NCBI RefSeq assembly: GCF_004664715.2
Contig: NC_051071.1
Span: forward strand, 35,833,530 to 35,897,529
DNA length: 64,000 nucleotides
Direction of reading: 5' to 3'
DNA from: Peromyscus leucopus
Taxonomy: Eukaryota > Chordata > Mammalia > Rodentia > Cricetidae
Below the pieces are notes generated by a model. It worked only from the letters and a program-made list of their open reading frames with translations. It was not told where the DNA came from and searched no databases. Position 1 is the stretch's first letter. The number at the start of each line of letters is the position of its first letter. Positions 59,429 to 64,000 of the stretch are shown piece by piece. The position numbers and the translations under genes are program-made.

Positions 59429-61524
59429 TGTCTTAATAACCTATAAAACTTTTGTGATGTAAAAGTATGAAAAATATTAAAAATAAATTTAACCTATAAT
59501 ACTATTCAGAAAGTCATCATGATAAAAAAATAGGCTTTTATCCCATAGCTAGAAATCAAAGTTAACATGTATAAAAGACCCTAGTTATTATTGAATAATA
59601 TATACAGTCAGTAAGTTTTACAGATTTAGTGGCATCAGTATCAAGTGATTAAATTATATATTTTGGTACATGAGTTTAAGACATTGGTTGAATGATTTCC
59701 CTATCTAGGATTTTTATATTGGATATTAGCTTTGTTTTGACTTAACAAATTTACTAAATCGATGTTATTAGAATTGGACAATATGTCAAGGCACCCTATG
59801 TATGATATCATCCTTCTTCCTCAATAATCAATTGTCCATATCATTTTTAACTCAGCAACTCTTTCCCATTGATAATATTTTCAGTGACTTTTTAATGTGT
59901 TTAAGTAACTTAAGGAAGATAATGACTACTGTGGTCTTTAAAATTAGCTTTGGAATAATTAAGGAATGAGAAACTAATACCCCTTTAATCTCCATTAGCA
60001 ATTTAACAATGGATTTAAGTCTCTGTCTCTATTTTAAGAATCGTTATCATCTTCACTGTCAAAGCATCACATTCCACACTTAGCTCATGCTGTCACTCAA
60101 TCTATGTGTAGATCATTCATTATGATGTACCTGTTCATTATCATGGCCACTGTTGCTTCTCAAATTCCAAATGCTTGTTTGGCTTGCATTCCTTCCCCCA
60201 GTTACAGAGTTTCTTGGGTTTGCAAAGTAAAATTCTCTTTAAGATCATTCACTGTCAAGAAATACATACTATTTCAACAGGAAAGCCAGAGGGTGTGCTT
60301 ATCTATAGATCATATTCAGTCTGAGGATGTGTTCTCCTGAAATTTTTGGTTCTTTTTCTTTGATCAATGCTCAATCAAATCTGAAATTACAACGTACCTT
60401 CATGTTCCAGTGGCTTGTTCTTATTTCATTTATGAATATAAACAGGAATTCTCAACAGCAGAATAAATGCTTTTATGTTTTATATGAAAGTCTATTCACT
60501 TAGAGAAATAATTGACAGTCAATGTGTGCTTGTATTTTTCTCCCCTCTTGTTAGGCTGGAAAAAGAAATTAACTTTGTAGAAACATCATATTGAAATATG
60601 GAAGGATAGTTCTCAATAAATACTCAACTACACTAGTCAAAATAATTTTCTGCTTGACTATTGATGTTTTATAATGCCATCCATTATTGTCTCAGGCTGA
60701 GTGATTATAGTCATTTGGCCATGGACTTCATAATTTGTTAAAGTGGTACAATTTCTAAATAAGTAAATAAGATATCACAGTCATTGCCAATGTCAGATAA
60801 AGTCAAAGTGTGGAACTGCAATTAAAATGGAGAAAGCCACTAATGAAAAACTGCAAACAATATCAGAAAGACCAATTGCATATATTCATTTCTACTGTAT
60901 GGAGGAACATAGCTCTGATAATTTATCACTAGCAAGAAAATAATGAAGTAATTATCAAGTCATATATACTAACATTTTTATATTTTTAATTAGTTCTCAT
61001 ATCATAAAATAATTATAAATAAATTAGAGTTGTGACTGGTATCAGTGTTCTAGGAGAGCTATAATTTATAGTCTGTAGCCAAAAAATTCTGGAGTAGCAC
61101 AGTTTAGTAATTCTTGTTTAAGGGTTTCTTCCTATAGGTTTGTAGCCATGTTATGAATCTATTGTAATATTTTGATGTTCTTAATATCTCATTCTGAAAG
61201 TATTGGTAGATGGCCTCATTTATAAGTAGGGAGTAGTCCTAAGAGCTGTTGGGATATGCCTAATAAATAAGGGTGTTTTTTCCCAGAGACAGTAATGCAA
61301 GAGTGAACTGGCAAGCATAGAAGTCATAGGATCTTGCCTCAGGAAACACTTTCCCATCACTACACTCACTGTTGCAGAATTCCACCCCAACTGATGTGTG
61401 GGAAGAGTAAAACAAAACATGGATGGCAAGAGTCAGAGAGTAGAGATCATGTAGACACTAGCTACAACATTCTTCTACAGGCTTCACAAGGTTCTGTAGT
61501 GTTGGGTCAAAACATCCTCATTCA
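59429..61524. other. Unique AT-rich sequence, no gene seen
   Basis: About 2.1 kb without a recognised repeat or gene. Confidence 0.55.
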
Positions 61525-61984
61525 AAAGTAACATTATATTGTGAGATTGTGTCTCCTAGTAACATCAGAAAACATACCCATAAAATTGCACCAACATGAC
61601 CACCAACATGTAAGCTGAACAAGGATGACATCACTGAACATGACAAACTGAGCCCATGAGGCCTCAACCCTACATAAAGACCTGTAGGCAACTGATTAAA
61701 ACTGGGAATAAGAAAGATGGTCTTCCCCAGGAAAGAGTACACCAATTGGTTGTCAAGTGCCAAATAGTCATCCTTGGAAATATACATAAAAGTAACATTA
61801 TATGGACTCATACATAGGAATATGTATATATATGAAAATATTTTTATGCATGTAATTAGCAATTAGTGGAGATAAAAGGTCAATAACATAAAGGAGCATG
61901 GGAAGGGGCATATGGGATTATGTGGAAGGAAGAAAAGGATAAGGAAATTTTGTAATTGTATTATAATTAAAAACATAATAATAA
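61525..61984 (+). mobile_element. Old L1 3' end, plus
   Basis: The text attgtgagattgtgtctcctagtaac, catgaccaccaacatgtaagctgaac, gcccatgaggcctcaaccctac, cttccccaggaaagag, caccaattggttgtc and the A-rich end tataattaaaaacataataa fit an older rodent L1 3' UTR. The B1 at 61985 inserted into its tail. Confidence 0.72.
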
Positions 61985-62156
61985 GCCGGGCGGTGGTGGC
62001 GCACGCCTTTAATCCCAGCACTCGGGAGGCAGAGGCAGGCGGATCTCTGTGAGTTCGAGGCCAGCCTGGGCTACCAAGTGAGTTCCAGGAAAGGCGCAAA
62101 GCTACACAGAGAAACCCTGTCTCGAAAAACCAAAAAAAAAAAAAAAAAAAAAAAAA
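61985..62156 (+). mobile_element. Young full-length B1 SINE, plus
   Basis: The intact head gccgggcggtggtggcgc, cctttaatcccagcactcgg, ggcagaggcaggcgg, gagttcgaggccagcctggg, the cricetid-type gttccaggaaaggcgcaaag, gaaaccctgtctcgaaaaacc and a long A tail. The duplications aaacataataataa occur at 61971-61984 and 62154-62167. High CpG retention marks recent insertion. Confidence 0.97.
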
Positions 62157-62157
62157 C

Positions 62158-62191
<34 letters not shown>

Positions 62192-62203
62192 TAATAATAA
62201 TAA
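62158..62203. repeat. (ATA)n microsatellite
   Basis: About 15 ATA units with one interruption (atg), continuous with the B1 target duplication. It probably expanded from the L1 A-rich tail. Confidence 0.95.
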
Positions 62204-62861
62204 AGTGATAGTGGATACATCAAGCTATAGGCGATACATAATTTTTCTTTGCTTTTTGCAAGTTCCGAATTCCAGCAGAGTGACAAGCACAGAGTGTAAA
62301 TGTTTTATTCAGCAGCAGCTTATGAGACATAATATAGACTATAGCTTTCACCAACAAACTGTTCCTGGCTTTCTGTTCACTGAGGCACAGTGAGCATTAC
62401 ATACTTATGATTGAAAAGCCCATAAATTGTGTTCTTGGATCCCACAAATGTTTGTATATCTGCTCTGATTCTGTTCCATAGGGGTCTTTATAAGCATCTT
62501 CAAAGATGAATTTTAAATGGTATTTTTCATTTATTGTATCTATATATTTACCAAAAATCAATACATACAAATACAAATTGATTGAAGTTTTGAACAACTT
62601 CAACAAATCCATCACTAGAAAACAGACTCTGAAATAGATTATTTTATTGCTTATAATAATATATTTCTGATGATCAAGCATACATATCAAAAATACTACA
62701 TAAAGAAAATGCATTATTAGAAATGAATGTAAAATACTATCATAAAGTAAGGAAAATTATTAGTGTGACATCTTAAAAATAATAAATGTACTAGTTGAAT
62801 TTAAACTCTTATTCCAAATAGAGTAAAAGAGATAAAATTATTTAATGAATTAGGAAATAAG
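62204..62861. other. Unique AT-rich sequence, no gene seen
   Basis: No recognised repeat. The 105-codon minus frame at 62397-62714 has no recognisable domain. Confidence 0.5.
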
Positions 62862-63038
62862 AGCTAGGCAGGGGTTGCATAAGACGTTAATCAGCATTTA
62901 GGAGGCAAAGATAGGTGGATCTCTGAGTTTGAGTTTGAGGACAGCATGATCTACTATGGAGTGAGTTCCAGAACATTCAGGGCGACACCCAGAATCCCTA
63001 TCTGGAAAAACAAGCAAGTACACAAACAAAAAGTAAGA
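62862..63038 (+). mobile_element. Older B1 SINE, plus
   Basis: The text gctaggcaggggttgcat, gcatttaggaggcaaagataggtggatctctgag, ggagtgagttccagaacattcagg, ccctatctggaaaaacaag, then an A-rich tail. Confidence 0.85.
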
Positions 63039-63435
63039 AAACACATCCATTCAGTATATAATATTAGTTTTCTACACACTGAAAATACATTAGTGATCAA
63101 TATAACTTAGAGCTTACTTATCAGTTGAAGATTATTTCAAAAAGGTATTCCAAAGGAAGAGTGCAAATTCTGAGAGAAGATACAATCAGGATTCATGTCC
63201 ATGTTTGGCATCTCAAAACCATATGAATGCAGATGTAATATTTTTACATTACTAATTGCCAAGACAGGAATAAATTTGGATATTCAAGTGTTTAAGGTAA
63301 GCTCAAATTGAGATGCTTAATTAGAAACTCAAGTAAAGAGAATAACCCAGCACTTGTATATATAAATATAATATTGATAGGAATGGCCAGATATGTTCAC
63401 CTAGAGTCCATCATCATCTACATCAGCAAATTGTA
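63039..63435. other. Unique sequence, no gene seen
   Basis: No recognised repeat or gene. Confidence 0.45.
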
Positions 63436-63441
63436 GTAAAA

Positions 63442-63858
63442 TGTGGTAGTATTCTAATTGTACTGAAATGTGATTTTGATTGTATGTAATAAATAAAGTT
63501 GCCTGGGGGTCAGAGCTATTAGAGCCATGACAGAGTGTGGCGGTGGTGGCACATGCCTTTAATCCCATAGATCTCTATGTGTTCAGGGATACAGCCAGCA
63601 TTGGAGACATATGCCTTTAAGACCTAGGGGGCTGTACATTCAGACAGTGACGAGGCAGTCACGTGTTTGGGTTTACAACCAATGAGAAGGCAGAATGACT
63701 GGAAAACCGACTTACAGACAGGAAGTAGCTCTCTTTCGGGAAGCTGGGACACCGCAGGCGGAAGGGTGAGATTTTAGCTCTGAGCTCTGACCTCTCGGCT
63801 TTCTCTTTTACATTGTTTCTGTGTTTCTTATTTAATAAGACGGTTGGTTACATCTACA
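63442..63858 (+). mobile_element. Solo LTR with embedded B1-like segment, perfect 6-bp TSD
   Basis: It starts tgtggtagtattctaattg, ends ggttacatctaca, and has exact duplications gtaaaa at 63436-63441 and 63859-63864. Near the start, aataaataaagttgcctggggg is followed by a B1-like head (tgtggcggtggtggcacatgcctttaatccc), then tctgtgtttcttatttaataagac near the 3' end. No internal region remains. It is a better-preserved relative of the 56730 LTR. Confidence 0.93.
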
Positions 63859-63864
63859 GTAAAA

Positions 63865-64000
63865 TATGAGATAAGTTGAAGTTGAGAAGAGATTAAGACC
63901 AAATAAAGCAATGACACCTGAGGTATAAGCATTTGATGTCTTAGAAGCTAGAAATATAAGGCAAAGATGTAAAAGAAAATAGCGAAACCACAAAAGAAAT
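63865..64000. other. Unique sequence to window end
   Basis: No recognised feature. Confidence 0.4.

Overview
This is mammalian nuclear DNA from a muroid rodent, most likely a cricetid (deer mouse, vole or hamster group). The evidence is B1, B2/B3 and B4/ID-type SINEs, rodent L1 3' ends, MaLR-type LTRs, low CpG, long CA/TG/GA microsatellites, and three B1 copies that share a variant central segment (accaagtgagttccaggaaaggcgcaaag) typical of cricetid rather than Mus B1. The species cannot be fixed without a database search.

I find no supportable protein-coding gene, tRNA, rRNA, CRISPR array or bacterial feature. The open reading frames are short, often open on both strands at once, and most of the longer ones lie in microsatellites, SINEs or LTRs. 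The window reads as an intergenic or deep-intronic AT-rich region whose recognisable content is a layered record of retrotransposon insertions in unique sequence.

Layout: 1-11.4 kb is mostly unique, with one LTR that carries B1-like sequence (about 4.83-5.32 kb), a SINE with a TG tail (8.5 kb) and a perfect TAAT-type hairpin (8.41 kb). From 11.4 to 23 kb there are LTRs, a MaLR-like element split by a young B1, B4/B3 SINEs, a TA microsatellite, a decayed coding-like stretch (19.4-19.6 kb) and an L1 3' end. At 23.48-26.10 kb lies a 2.6-kb non-autonomous ERV2-like element on the minus strand. Its 3' LTR, polypurine tract, tRNA-Lys-like primer site and 6-bp target duplication can all be found, but its 5' LTR has collapsed to about 20 bp. 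From 27.6 to 33 kb there is an L1 with a B1 nested in its tail, SINEs, a 189-nt uninterrupted pyrimidine tract and compound microsatellites. 33-42.5 kb is largely unique, including a repeat-poor block at 39.2-41.3 kb that is a candidate for conserved non-coding sequence, plus two minus-strand L1 fragments. From 42.5 to 51 kb there are microsatellites, a solo LTR with perfect 6-bp duplications, nested MaLR elements and two twin-primed (inverted) L1 insertions. From 51 to 64 kb there is unique sequence with an RFX-like inverted repeat (53.86 kb), two solo LTRs with embedded B1-like segments, an L1 insertion that seems to carry about 0.8 kb of transduced 3' flank (58.13-59.41 kb), and a young B1 in an L1 tail.

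The most rewarding observations are insertion structures whose target duplications can be read directly. They give testable insertion boundaries and relative ages. I found no new gene system.
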